Assembly (NCBI GenBank): GCA_040901775.1
Contig: JBBDYF010000260.1
Location: 9,122-73,121 of the forward strand
Source of the DNA: CAYLLN01 sp040901775
Lineage (GTDB): Bacteria > Planctomycetota > Planctomycetia > Pirellulales > Pirellulaceae
Length of the DNA stretch: 64,000 nt
Reading direction: 5' to 3'
A program made the translations under genes and the position numbers. The notes under the pieces were generated by a model. It was given only the letters and a program-made list of their open reading frames with translations. It was not told the origin of the DNA and ran no database searches. Shown piece by piece: positions 42,229-50,764 of the stretch. Positions within the stretch are counted from its first letter, which is position 1, and each line of letters begins with the position of its first letter.

Positions 42229-42546
42229 ATGCCACAAGTCGCAAGGAAGAAATCACGTTCCGTGGCCGTTCCCGACGTGCTGGACCTTGGACAAGCTGCC
42301 AGTTTTCTGCGTTTGACCGGCAAAACGGTCGAGCAACTGGTCAAAGAACAAGGACTCCCCGGTCGCAAGATCGGCAAAGAATGGCGATTCTTGCGAACCG
42401 CCGTCGAAGACTGGTTGGCGCTTTCCAAAGCCGCAACCGGTTCGGTGCTTGACCAGTTTGGGGCATTGGACAACGACCCGACGCACGAGGAATTCCGCCG
42501 CATCATCGAGGAAAACCGGAAGCGTTGGAACGAGGAAGTGGCGTGA
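42229..42546 (+). CDS. Antitoxin-like protein with excisionase/MerR-type helix-turn-helix
   Basis: A 105-residue protein with a basic N-terminus and a DNA-binding helix-turn-helix of the excisionase type (VLDLGQAASFLRLTGKTVEQLVKEQGLPGRKIGKEWRF). ATG 42229 follows AGGAG by eight bases. The C-terminal helices (THEEFRRIIEENRKRWNEE) would wrap the toxin. Its TGA overlaps the GTG of the PIN-domain gene (GTGA), the arrangement of a vapBC-like module. It would repress its own promoter together with toxin. The partner toxin is frameshifted. Confidence 0.75.
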   Translation: MPQVARKKSRSVAVPDVLDLGQAASFLRLTGKTVEQLVKEQGLPGRKIGKEWRFLRTAVEDWLALSKAATGSVLDQFGALDNDPTHEEFRRIIEENRKRWNEEVA

Positions 42547-42964
42547 AGTACCTGCTGGACACGGACACGCTTGACCACTTCCAGCGGTCGAACGTTAACG
42601 TCTTGAAACGGCTTTCCACTGTCGGCCTGGAGGACGTCGCGACTACTGTTGTCATCCGCGTCGAGGTGCTTCAGGCACGATTTGAGTATCTTCGCAAGGC
42701 GGCGACGGCGGCCCAACTGAAAACAGCGCAGGATTGGCTCGCGGAAAGCGACCGCTTGCTCTCGATGTGGCAAATCATTCCTATCGATGACGCCGCCTGC
42801 CGTCAGTTTGAGCGTTACGCGGAGAAAGAGGTTTGCGAAAAATCGGGCGAGCCGACCTGCTCATTGCGTGCATTGCCTTGGCTCAACGAGCGACCGTGGT
42901 CACCCGTAATACTCGCGACTTCGCTCGCGTTCCCGGATTGGACATCGAGAACTGGGTTGATTGA
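42543..42964 (+). pseudogene. Frameshifted VapC-type PIN-domain toxin
   Basis: Starting with GTG 42543, the first 90 or so codons give a PIN domain start (VKYLLDTDTLDHFQRSN, with the first Asp) and the Glu in VIRVEVLQARF. Near 42825 the frame breaks: frame one runs on into unrelated sequence, while a second frame continues the domain with RGLRKIGRADLLIACIALAQ and VVTRNTRDFARVPGLDIENW, then TGA at 42964. All four acidic PIN positions are therefore present but split over two frames. The tRNA- or rRNA-cutting nuclease is probably not made, unless slippage restores the frame. Confidence 0.8.
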
Positions 42965-42988
42965 TCGACGCCTGCCAGAGACCAAACC

Positions 42989-44530
42989 ATGCGAACCTTC
43001 CTTGCACTTGTTCTGGTCCTTCTGTTCGTGGCTCCGTCCCGATTGGCCGCCGCCGAGCGCCCCAACGTCCTCTTGGCCATTGCCGACGACTGGTCGTATC
43101 CGCATGCCTCGGCCTATGGTTGCAAGTTCGTCAGCACGCCCACCTTCGACCGCATCGCCCGCGAAGGGGTGCTGTTTCGCCAAGCCTTCACCGCCACTCC
43201 CGGTTGCAGCCCGTCGCGTGCGGCGCTGTTGACCGGCCGGCATTCGTGGCAACTGCGCGCGGCGGGAACGCATGCCAGCTCGTTTCCCAAAGACCTCGCC
43301 GTCTTTCCCAACCTGCTAGAGAGCGCCGGCTATTTTGTGGGCTACTGCGGCAAAGGTTGGGGGCCGGGCAGCTTCAAAATCACCGGCTGGGAGCGCAATC
43401 CGTGCGGTCCCGACTTCAGCGTCCGGCTGGCCAATCCCCCGGCCGGCATCGGCAACACCGACTACGCCGCCAGCTTCGACAAGTTCCTCAAGGCGCGGCC
43501 CGACCAGCAGCCGTTCTGTTTTTGGTACGGCGGCAAAGAGCCGCACCGGGCCTATGCCCAGGGGACTGGTCTGCGGGCGGGCAAACGGCTGGAAGACGCG
43601 GAAGTGCCTCCGTTTTTGCCCGCTACGCCCGCCGTTCGCGGCGACCTGCTGGATTACGCCACCGAGATCGAATATTTCGACGCGCAACTAGGCAAAATGC
43701 TCGCTTCACTAGAGCGGGCGGGCGAGCTCGACAACACGCTCGTCATCGTGTGCAGCGACAACGGCATGCCCTTCCCCCGCGCCAAGGCGAACTTGTACGA
43801 GCACGGCACGCACATGCCGCTCGCCATTCGCTGGCCGGCCAAAGTAAAGGGGGGCCGCACGGTGGACGATTTGGTGGGACACGTCGATCTGGCGCCGACG
43901 ATCCTTGAGGCGAGTGGGGTGCGTCAGCGCCCCGCTGGCGATGCTTCGGCAACCGGGGAAACCAATCGGGAGGCTCACGCCTCCCGCTCGCCTGCAAGCA
44001 TGTCGGGCCGCAGCCTCTTGCCGACGCTGCTGTCCGACAAGTCGGGCCTGGTCGATCCATCGCGCACGCACGTATTGATGGCCCGCGAGCGGCATTCGTC
44101 GTCGCGGCCCGAAAACCTGGGCTATCCCAGCCGGGCGATTCGCACGGCCGAGTACCTTTACATTCGCAATTTCAAGCCGGCGCTTTGGCCCGCGGGCGAT
44201 CCGCAAACAGCCGACGGCAAGCCCGCCTATCACGACATCGACGACGCGCCGAGCAAGTCGCTGCTGGTGCAGGGTGCCGACGATCCGGCGCTCCAACCGT
44301 TCCTGGCCCTGGCGGTGGCCAAGCGGCCGGCTGAAGAGCTGTTCTTGCTATCGGCCGATCCCGCCACAATCGACAACCTGGCCGACGATCCGGCTCACGC
44401 GGCAGCCAAGGCGAAGCTGCGGGCGGAGCTCAACCAGTATCTGACCGCGACGGAAGATGCCCGGATGACCGAGAAAGGGGACATCTGGGAAACCTATCCC
44501 CGCTACAGCCCAATCCGGCAGTTTCCGTAG
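42989..44530 (+). CDS. Sulfatase (Cys-type arylsulfatase family)
   Basis: A 513-residue exported sulfatase with a signal peptide (about 1-22). Metal and active-site motifs are NVLLAIADDWSY and CSPSRAALLTG, in which Cys73 of CxPxR would become formylglycine, then CGKGWGPG and IVCSDNGMPFPRAKANLYEHGTH. It would remove sulfate from carbohydrate or other esters, as is common in planctomycetes that degrade sulfated polymers. Residues 311-334, between the domains' LEASGV and MSGRSLLP, are unlike homologues and are encoded by palindromic repeats. A formylglycine-generating enzyme is not encoded nearby. Confidence 0.9.
   Translation: MRTFLALVLVLLFVAPSRLAAAERPNVLLAIADDWSYPHASAYGCKFVSTPTFDRIAREGVLFRQAFTATPGCSPSRAALLTGRHSWQLRAAGTHASSFPKDLAVFPNLLESAGYFVGYCGKGWGPGSFKITGWERNPCGPDFSVRLANPPAGIGNTDYAASFDKFLKARPDQQPFCFWYGGKEPHRAYAQGTGLRAGKRLEDAEVPPFLPATPAVRGDLLDYATEIEYFDAQLGKMLASLERAGELDNTLVIVCSDNGMPFPRAKANLYEHGTHMPLAIRWPAKVKGGRTVDDLVGHVDLAPTILEASGVRQRPAGDASATGETNREAHASRSPASMSGRSLLPTLLSDKSGLVDPSRTHVLMARERHSSSRPENLGYPSRAIRTAEYLYIRNFKPALWPAGDPQTADGKPAYHDIDDAPSKSLLVQGADDPALQPFLALAVAKRPAEELFLLSADPATIDNLADDPAHAAAKAKLRAELNQYLTATEDARMTEKGDIWETYPRYSPIRQFP
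43925..43986. repeat. Palindromic repeats inside the sulfatase gene
   Basis: CAGCG-CCC-CGCTG (near 43925) and CGGGAGGC-TCAC-GCCTCCCG (43967-43986) lie in frame about 30 bases apart. They encode polar residues ending REAHASRSPAS between two conserved sulfatase motifs. Confidence 0.7.
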
Positions 44531-44737
44531 CCGGATGGCTGGCCGGAAACGTAACGCAAGCGGTTGGCGGGTAAGCACTTACCCTCTGCCGGATACGGCT
44601 TTGCCAAAGTTCGATCCAGCACTCCCTTTCCGCACAAAATCAGGGAATTCAGTGCAATGGGCCAGACCGCTAGTTAAGATGGAATTGGTCCGTGGGCGAT
44701 TTTTCCCCAGCCATCTTTTCCCGGTCGCGAGTCCGCC

Positions 44738-46549
44738 ATGTTACGTCGCGCGCAATTGCTTGCCTTGGTTCTTTTCGCCGCACTGCCGTGGACGGCCCAG
44801 GCCCAGATTCGTTCTACCGGACTGATCGATCCCGACGCCGCGCGCCAACTGGGGCTCGAGCGGATGTGGTTCACCCAGCTCAGCCTGGATCGCGCCCGCG
44901 GGCGCGTTGCCGGACTGCATCAGCACGTAAGCAGCTCGCAGATGCAGGTGCTGATTGAGTTTATCGAGAACGGCGTGCGGCACGAGTATGCGTCGCGCGA
45001 ATTGGAAGCGGCGGGGCGTCCGCTGCGCGAGGTGGCGGTGCTGGCCGTTTTGGACGAAGCTGCCGCCGTGGCCGCGCCCCTCGCGGGAGTGCCGGTGGGG
45101 AAATTCCGCGTGGTTCAGGTGCTCAAAGGAGCCGAACTTGCCGCTCCCGACTTGGTTGTTGAATTGCCCTATCTGGGCGACGCCGCCAAAGGCAAGACGT
45201 TCTACATCACCGCCAGCCAGCTCATTCCAGGTGCCAAGCCCGTGCAGTTGACCTGGGGCAATCCGCTGCAACTGGCCGACAGCGCGCAGAAGCTGTTGAT
45301 GGGCGCAGGGGCGCTCACGCCGGGTGTGGAACGCGCGCTGCAAAATGCCGAGCTCGACCTGATGCGCGTCCGGCTGGCCGCCGCGCGGCGCAGTCCGCAG
45401 CAAGCTTTTGCCGACGATCGGCTTCCCGCGGTCGAGGCCCGCGCTGTGCCCGACATTACCCTCTACGCCACGTCCGATCGCGGCCTGCTGCACGCCCTAA
45501 ATGCCGAGACAGGACGCACCTTGTGGACCGCCAGCGTCGGCAGCCCTACCCTGCCGACGACCGCTCCCGCCGCGAACGACACGCATGTGGCGGTCATCAA
45601 CGGCTCCACGCTGTACGTTCACAAGGCCGACGACGGCTCGGCCTTGTGGAGCCGGTTTACGGTCGGCTCTCCGGGGGCGGGGCCGGCCATGTCGGACCAA
45701 CTGTTATTCGCCCCCATGATCAGCGGCTCGATCGAGACCTACGCGATCGAGCAATCCGCGGCGCCCCTGACCATTTTCCGGTCGTTCGGCCGCGTCCTGA
45801 TCCAGCCGGTGGTTTCCCAGTCCAGCGTCGCCTGGACCACCGACCGAGGCAATCTGTACGTCGGCTATGCGGACACGCCCCGCATCAAGTTTCAGATGGA
45901 AGCCCGCAAGTCGATTGAATCGGCCCCCGCTTTTTTGGCCCCCGCCCTGGTTTTTGCCACGTCGCGCGACGGCTACGTGTACTGCGTTACCGAGCAGCAT
46001 GGGGGGGTGGTCTGGCGGTTTTCGACCGGCGAGCCGATTACTCACTCGCCGGTGGCCATTGGCAAAATGGTCTATGCGATCACCGACCGCGGAAATATGT
46101 TTGCCATCGAAGCCGAGAGCGGCCAAGAGCTATGGCCGGCCGGCGGCATTCGCTCGTTCGTCGCGGCCAGCGACCAGCGACTGTATTGCCTCGACCTTTC
46201 GGGCAACCTGGCCATTCTCGAAATCGCGTCGGGCCGCCGCATCGGCACCATTCCGACCGGCGGGCTCGACCTGCACTACATGAACGTGCAGACCGATCGA
46301 ATCATCGTGGGGAGCCGTTCGGGCTTGTTGCAATGCCTGCGCGAGGTCGAAGCTCGCCATCCGGTGTTGCACTTTGGGGGCGAAATGAAGCCGCAGGCGG
46401 ACAAGTCCCAGCCGGTAAAGCCCGGCGCGAAGCCCGCAGCGCCTGCCGGGGCCAACCCCTTCGCACCGCCAGCCGCCGAAGACGCCCCTGCGGGCGCCGA
46501 TCCTTTTGGAACGCCCGCCGCGGCCGACGATCCGTTCGCCGCTCCATAA
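44738..46549 (+). CDS. Secreted PQQ-like beta-propeller protein
   Basis: A 603-residue protein with a signal peptide (to about AQAQ). An N-terminal domain of unknown type (30-230) is followed by a seven- to eight-bladed propeller. Each blade has the W/Trp-docking pattern: LYATSDRGLLHALNAETGRTLWTASVG, LYVHKADDGSALWSRF, YVYCVTEQHGGVVWRFSTG, MFAIEAESGQELW and LYCLDLSGNLAILEIASG. No catalytic residues of PQQ alcohol dehydrogenases are evident, so it is more likely a scaffold or binding protein, similar to but not the same as BamB. The C-terminal 70 residues are Pro/Ala/Asp-rich with repeated DPFxxP units. Confidence 0.8.
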   Translation: MLRRAQLLALVLFAALPWTAQAQIRSTGLIDPDAARQLGLERMWFTQLSLDRARGRVAGLHQHVSSSQMQVLIEFIENGVRHEYASRELEAAGRPLREVAVLAVLDEAAAVAAPLAGVPVGKFRVVQVLKGAELAAPDLVVELPYLGDAAKGKTFYITASQLIPGAKPVQLTWGNPLQLADSAQKLLMGAGALTPGVERALQNAELDLMRVRLAAARRSPQQAFADDRLPAVEARAVPDITLYATSDRGLLHALNAETGRTLWTASVGSPTLPTTAPAANDTHVAVINGSTLYVHKADDGSALWSRFTVGSPGAGPAMSDQLLFAPMISGSIETYAIEQSAAPLTIFRSFGRVLIQPVVSQSSVAWTTDRGNLYVGYADTPRIKFQMEARKSIESAPAFLAPALVFATSRDGYVYCVTEQHGGVVWRFSTGEPITHSPVAIGKMVYAITDRGNMFAIEAESGQELWPAGGIRSFVAASDQRLYCLDLSGNLAILEIASGRRIGTIPTGGLDLHYMNVQTDRIIVGSRSGLLQCLREVEARHPVLHFGGEMKPQADKSQPVKPGAKPAAPAGANPFAPPAAEDAPAGADPFGTPAAADDPFAAP

Positions 46550-46597
46550 AGCGAACGGGTTGCTTCCCCGGCGACCCGCGTTGTGACTGCAAGGAGG

Positions 46598-49567
46598 CTA
46601 CGGCAGCGAAATCTCAACCGGTGCCGGCAGCGGCGCCTCGCCGGCAGGCTGCCGCGGCAAGCCTTCGATCCGCGGCAACCCATGCATCCGCGGCAGACCG
46701 TTCGCGGCTGGCGGCATTGCATCTAGGTGAGCCGGCATCGGCTCGCCCGGCGGCACCTCTTCGGCCTGGTGCCCTGGGTGGTTTGGCAACACTTCGGCGG
46801 GCGTCACTTCGTGCGGTATCGGCAGGGGGCATTCCGCGCCGCCGGTTTTCCAGAGCCAGGGATCGTATTGGCCGTAGTCCTCGCCGATACGGCCCGGATC
46901 GATCCACAGCCCCTCGCTGTCGAGCTGCATGGTGCCCAGATCCAGGTCGAGTCCGCGGCGGAGCACCTCGTAGTTCACCCAGATGCCCAAAAAGCCGTTT
47001 TGAGCGGTCAACAGATCCGAGAGGGCCGACACCGAGTCGCGGGCCGCCGTCACGCCCGCGCCCTGATTGCTCAGCTCGCTGTTGATCCGGATGTCTTCGT
47101 TCCGATCGATCTGCTGGGCGGCGATCAGGACCGCTTGCCGTTGCAGCTCAAAATTGATCTGGTTGGCCAGAATCGTCCGCAACTCGCTGCGCAAGGCGCG
47201 GGCCACGTTGTCCTCGAAGTTGTAATAGCTGCGGCGGGCCTGCTGGTACTCGATCAGGGACTGGCGATAGGTATTCCGTTCGGCGACCCGCGTGAGCGGG
47301 GCGTCGAACTGCACGCCGACCCGCAGCCGGCCCGTGTCGCTGTTCAGGCTGAAGGGGTTGTTGGAATCGGCATTGCCGATGTCGCCGCTGAAGAACACGT
47401 CGAGCGTGCTTTGCAACTGGTCGGCGTTGAACTGGATCAGCCGCCACGAATCGACGAGTGCGGCCCGCGCATTCATCCAGTCGCGGCGATATTTGCGGGC
47501 CACTTCCAAGGCCCGTTCCGCCTCGATCTCGATCGCGCTCAGCTCGATCGCCTCGCTGCGGGCTCGCGCCTGCAAAAGCTGGAGCGCCAGGACGTCGGCC
47601 GGCAACACCGCCAAGATGTCCGTCAGCGTCTCGGCACCCGGCTCGGTCGCCTGCTTGGGGTAGAGGACTCCCACGTACAGCTCCGCAAACAGGCGTTCCG
47701 GCGTCCAAGTTCTCCCTTCCGCGATGATTTGATCGATTCTTCCTTCCCGCCGATTGAGGTGGGCCTCGTAGTCGCCCTCGATCTTGCCCGCAAGCGCGTC
47801 GAACTGCGACCGCGCGTACTGCAGTGATTCGTCGAGCCGCCCGGCGCGGAAGACTTCCTCGTTGATGTCGGGGACCGGCAACAGCGGGCAGGGATCGTTG
47901 CGTTCTTCCTCTAAAGTGCCGCGGAGGTTCGCCAACCACTCTTTGCGGCGCGGCATCGCCTCCTCGAAGCGGGTCAGGTCCGCTTCGATCGTCGGCAAGT
48001 ATTGCGTGAGCAACGACTCGCGGACCTCTCGCAGCGGTGCGATCCGGGCCTTGAGTTCGGCCAGATCCTGTTCGAGTTCCGGGTACCACTCCAACACGCG
48101 CACGACGCGCGAGCGGGTCGGATCGGCCGGATCGGGCAGCGTCTCGGTTCGGACGTGCGACACGATCCGCAGCCGAACCTCGCCAAAGTCGGACACGATC
48201 CGTTCCACGATCCGCTGTTGCTCGACGGTGGCCCGGTCGATCAGTTGGAACTGATCCAGCAAATCGTCCGAAACCTCCAGGCATAACTGAGGCGGCAGGC
48301 CGAGCGTCGATTTGAACGTGTCGAGCGTCGCCTGGTAGGAATTCCGCGAGGTAATCAGGTCGCTCTCGGCGCTCAGCAACGCCTGACGAGCTTGCGCGAC
48401 CTGTAAGTCCTGCGTCAAGATTTGCGATACCAGCCCCACTTCGCCCGAGCGCGTCCGCAACTCAACCAGGAACTCCTCCAACCGGATCAGGTTCGACCGC
48501 TGCCGATCGACGTTGTCTTCGGCGTTGCGAATCTGTTGCTGGTCCTGCAATAGGCCCAGGTACCCGCCGGCTTGCGCGGCGCCGCCGCCGGCGGCAAAGC
48601 CTGCTCCTCCGCCCCCCAGGCCGCCGAAGCCGCCGCCACCCACGCCGGTGAACCCTTCCAGGCCCGAGCCGATGACCCCGCCCCGGCGATTGGGGCCGGC
48701 GCCCGCGTCGCGGCCGGTCGTAATCTCCAAATAAAAGCCCTGCCGGTACTGTTCCATCGCCCGGACGTTGGACAGCAGCCCCCGCTCGGAAACGGTCAGG
48801 CGTTCGAGCACCCGGTCGCGGCCCGCATTGCGCAACAGCGGCTGGAAGAGGGCGAAGTCGATCAGCGTGTTGGCGCTATAGTCGTCGGGGCCGGAGAGCT
48901 GCCAGACCAGCGAATTGGCAAACCCGACGACCAGGTCGCCGCCGGTGGTGAACAGTCTTTGCAGAGCAATATCGCGTCGGCCGCGCGAAAAAGTGTTCGC
49001 TTCCAGTGTACTCCGCGACTCGCCGCCGCCGCGGATGCGACCGTCGGCCGTATAAAACACTTCGTAACCGGCGAAGCCTTGCACGTCGAAGCGGAATCGT
49101 TCGAAGCTCACGTCGAGAGCCGAGAGATACAGCTCTTCCAGATTCTGCTGATAATCGGGCGAGTTCAAGAGCGCCACGCGAACCGCGTCTTCCTCGCCGA
49201 GCACGACCTGCCCCTGGGCGTTCATTTCCAAATAGGCGGGCCAGGCGGCATTTTCGACGTGCGGCGTATCTCCGTTGTCGTGCCAGAAGGGCCAGCCGCG
49301 CTTGTTGTCGACGCAGTGCATCAGCTCGTGCGCGGTCGGATCGTCGGGCGGCATCGGCGGACAATCGGCGGCATACGGATCGAACATTCGCGAACGCGGA
49401 TCGACCGCGATCGTAAAGTCGTCGATCGCCCAATGGGGATGGTTCGACTTCTCGCTGACCAGATCGTAGGCGGCTCGATCGGCCTGGCGGCGATAAAACG
49501 CGCGGTTGCATCCGGAACCCAGACACAATGCCGCGGCCAACAAGAACAGCGTCGTCGAATTCTTCAT
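46598..49567 (-). CDS. Large TolC-family outer-membrane lipoprotein under MarR control
   Basis: A 989-residue outer-membrane efflux protein. The lipobox is LGSGC (Cys20), followed by the same pattern as the TolC at 7858 (NRAFYRRQAD; DCPPMPPDDP), so the two are paralogues. Two TolC repeats with long coiled coils follow (VALLNSPDYQQNLEELYLSA; AERNTYRQSLIEYQQARRSYY). A 45-residue Gly-rich loop (about 295-340, GVGGGGFGGLGGGG) interrupts the first repeat. A further helical region of about 170 residues lies in the middle. The C-terminus has GLPRMHGLPRIEGLPR repeats. Its ATG overlaps the MarR TGA. The inner-membrane pump is not encoded here. Confidence 0.85.
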   Translation of the reverse strand: MKNSTTLFLLAAALCLGSGCNRAFYRRQADRAAYDLVSEKSNHPHWAIDDFTIAVDPRSRMFDPYAADCPPMPPDDPTAHELMHCVDNKRGWPFWHDNGDTPHVENAAWPAYLEMNAQGQVVLGEEDAVRVALLNSPDYQQNLEELYLSALDVSFERFRFDVQGFAGYEVFYTADGRIRGGGESRSTLEANTFSRGRRDIALQRLFTTGGDLVVGFANSLVWQLSGPDDYSANTLIDFALFQPLLRNAGRDRVLERLTVSERGLLSNVRAMEQYRQGFYLEITTGRDAGAGPNRRGGVIGSGLEGFTGVGGGGFGGLGGGGAGFAAGGGAAQAGGYLGLLQDQQQIRNAEDNVDRQRSNLIRLEEFLVELRTRSGEVGLVSQILTQDLQVAQARQALLSAESDLITSRNSYQATLDTFKSTLGLPPQLCLEVSDDLLDQFQLIDRATVEQQRIVERIVSDFGEVRLRIVSHVRTETLPDPADPTRSRVVRVLEWYPELEQDLAELKARIAPLREVRESLLTQYLPTIEADLTRFEEAMPRRKEWLANLRGTLEEERNDPCPLLPVPDINEEVFRAGRLDESLQYARSQFDALAGKIEGDYEAHLNRREGRIDQIIAEGRTWTPERLFAELYVGVLYPKQATEPGAETLTDILAVLPADVLALQLLQARARSEAIELSAIEIEAERALEVARKYRRDWMNARAALVDSWRLIQFNADQLQSTLDVFFSGDIGNADSNNPFSLNSDTGRLRVGVQFDAPLTRVAERNTYRQSLIEYQQARRSYYNFEDNVARALRSELRTILANQINFELQRQAVLIAAQQIDRNEDIRINSELSNQGAGVTAARDSVSALSDLLTAQNGFLGIWVNYEVLRRGLDLDLGTMQLDSEGLWIDPGRIGEDYGQYDPWLWKTGGAECPLPIPHEVTPAEVLPNHPGHQAEEVPPGEPMPAHLDAMPPAANGLPRMHGLPRIEGLPRQPAGEAPLPAPVEISLP

Positions 49568-50127
49568 GCTGCATCCCGTCCTTTCTTCACTACATCGTCA
49601 GCCGAGGGAGCGGCAAAGATTCGCAGGTTCGACACGCTAGGGTCCCTCCCCGTTGCCCAGGCCAGGCGATCACACAGGTCGCAAACGGCCGACTGCTCCG
49701 CGGGCGAAACCTGGCGATCCAGTTCGGCCGCCAGCGAAACGAGCAGCGGGCGAACTTGTGCCAGCAGGGCCCGACCCCCCACGGTCGCCTGCCAGACCTG
49801 CCGGCGTCGATCGACGCTCGAGCGATGAACGTCGATCAGCCCCAGGCGGCGCAGGCGTTCGGCCGTGCCGCTCATCTGGGCCGGCGACACGCCGACGGCC
49901 GTTGCCAGGTCTCCCTGCACCATTCCTTGGGCCGACGATTCGGCGCACAGCCAGATCACCAGCAGTTCGGCGTCGGACAAGTCGATGCGCGCGGCCTGTT
50001 CGGCCAACAAGCGGCGCAGCGCGCGGCCCGCGTGACTGGTGCGATGCACCAGCCGCAACAGTCGCTCGTCGCTCGCCGGCAGCGCGTCGCCGGGACCGGG
50101 AGCAGGGGGTTTGGACGATGCCAGCAT
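49564..50127 (-). CDS. MarR-family transcriptional regulator
   Basis: A 187-residue winged-helix repressor. ATG 50127 (MLASSKPPAP) is chosen; the frame is open upstream but runs through the divergent promoter region. The fold shows dimer helices, then DNA-binding QGDLATAVGVSPAQMSGTAERLRRLGLIDVHRSSVDRRRQVW with the wing Asp-Arg-Arg motif. It shares a coupled ATGA with the TolC gene, so it very likely regulates that gene and itself, and possibly the divergent RiPP operon. MarR proteins often respond to phenolics, antibiotics, metals or oxidation; the ligand is unknown. Confidence 0.88.
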   Translation of the reverse strand: MLASSKPPAPGPGDALPASDERLLRLVHRTSHAGRALRRLLAEQAARIDLSDAELLVIWLCAESSAQGMVQGDLATAVGVSPAQMSGTAERLRRLGLIDVHRSSVDRRRQVWQATVGGRALLAQVRPLLVSLAAELDRQVSPAEQSAVCDLCDRLAWATGRDPSVSNLRIFAAPSADDVVKKGRDAA

Positions 50128-50332
50128 AGAAGTGACTAACCTCGAACGATCAACGGATGTGGATTCGCAATAGAAAGATTCGGGCGTTAACCGTTCCGAC
50201 TTGAACGATCCTGCCAACTCTGTCGATTGGGCCGATCCTGCCGCCGCTAGCACCCGCGGCCGCTGGTCGCCGGGAACGATGCCGCATAGAATGCCGCAAA
50301 CGGTTGCTCCGCCATTACTTAGGGACCAGAAC
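50128..50332. promoter_or_regulatory. Divergent control region between marR-tolC and the RiPP operon
   Basis: These 205 bases must hold both promoters. On the plus strand TAGAAT (50287-50292) could be a -10, with only a weak -35 (TGGTCG) 17 bases upstream; AGGGA lies seven bases before the precursor ATG. A MarR operator would be expected here, but I cannot point to a clear palindrome. Confidence 0.45.
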
Positions 50333-50764
50333 ATGGACCGCACACCCCTCGATCGACGCGATTTTCACAAGCTGACGGCTGCCGCCCTGGGAGGTCTGGC
50401 CGCGGGGACGGTTCTCGGCTGCGGAGGGGAACCGGCCGCCGCACCAACCGTGACGGCTGCCGCTGCGGACGTTCACCTGTGCCGCGGTTTGAACGAGTGC
50501 AAAGGCCAAGGTCAGGCAGGAGAGAACGCCTGCCGCGGACAGGGGGCGTGCGCCACGGCGAAAGAGCACACATGCGCCGGTCAGAACGAGTGCAAGGGAC
50601 TCGGCGGGTGCGGCGCCAGCGTCGGCGTCAACGACTGCAAGGGCCAGGGGGGATGCAGCGTGCCGCTGATGGACGACGCGTGGAAAACGCTGCGCGAAAA
50701 GAAAGAGGCCGAATGGACCGGCAAAGAGCTGGAGTCGGGCCCCGCTCCGGCGAAAGCGCCATGA
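50333..50764 (+). CDS. Cys-rich RiPP precursor with Tat lipoprotein signal (bufferin-like)
   Basis: A 143-residue protein. Residues 1-30 are a twin-arginine signal (DRRDFHKLTAAALGGLAAG) ending in a lipobox VLGC (Cys30). The mature part has nine more Cys at 50, 56, 67, 73, 81, 87, 93, 102 and 108, arranged as five CX5C units of pattern CxGxxxC (CRGLNEC, CRGQGAC, CAGQNEC, CKGLGGC, CKGQGGC). A charged tail follows. Repeated CKGxG motifs beside a DUF692 gene are known for precursors of MNIO-modified peptides, including copper-binding bufferins. The expected change is oxidation of Cys to thiooxazole- or oxazolone-type groups. The three genes are co-translated. The exact chemistry here is inference. 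Confidence 0.8.
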   Translation: MDRTPLDRRDFHKLTAAALGGLAAGTVLGCGGEPAAAPTVTAAAADVHLCRGLNECKGQGQAGENACRGQGACATAKEHTCAGQNECKGLGGCGASVGVNDCKGQGGCSVPLMDDAWKTLREKKEAEWTGKELESGPAPAKAP

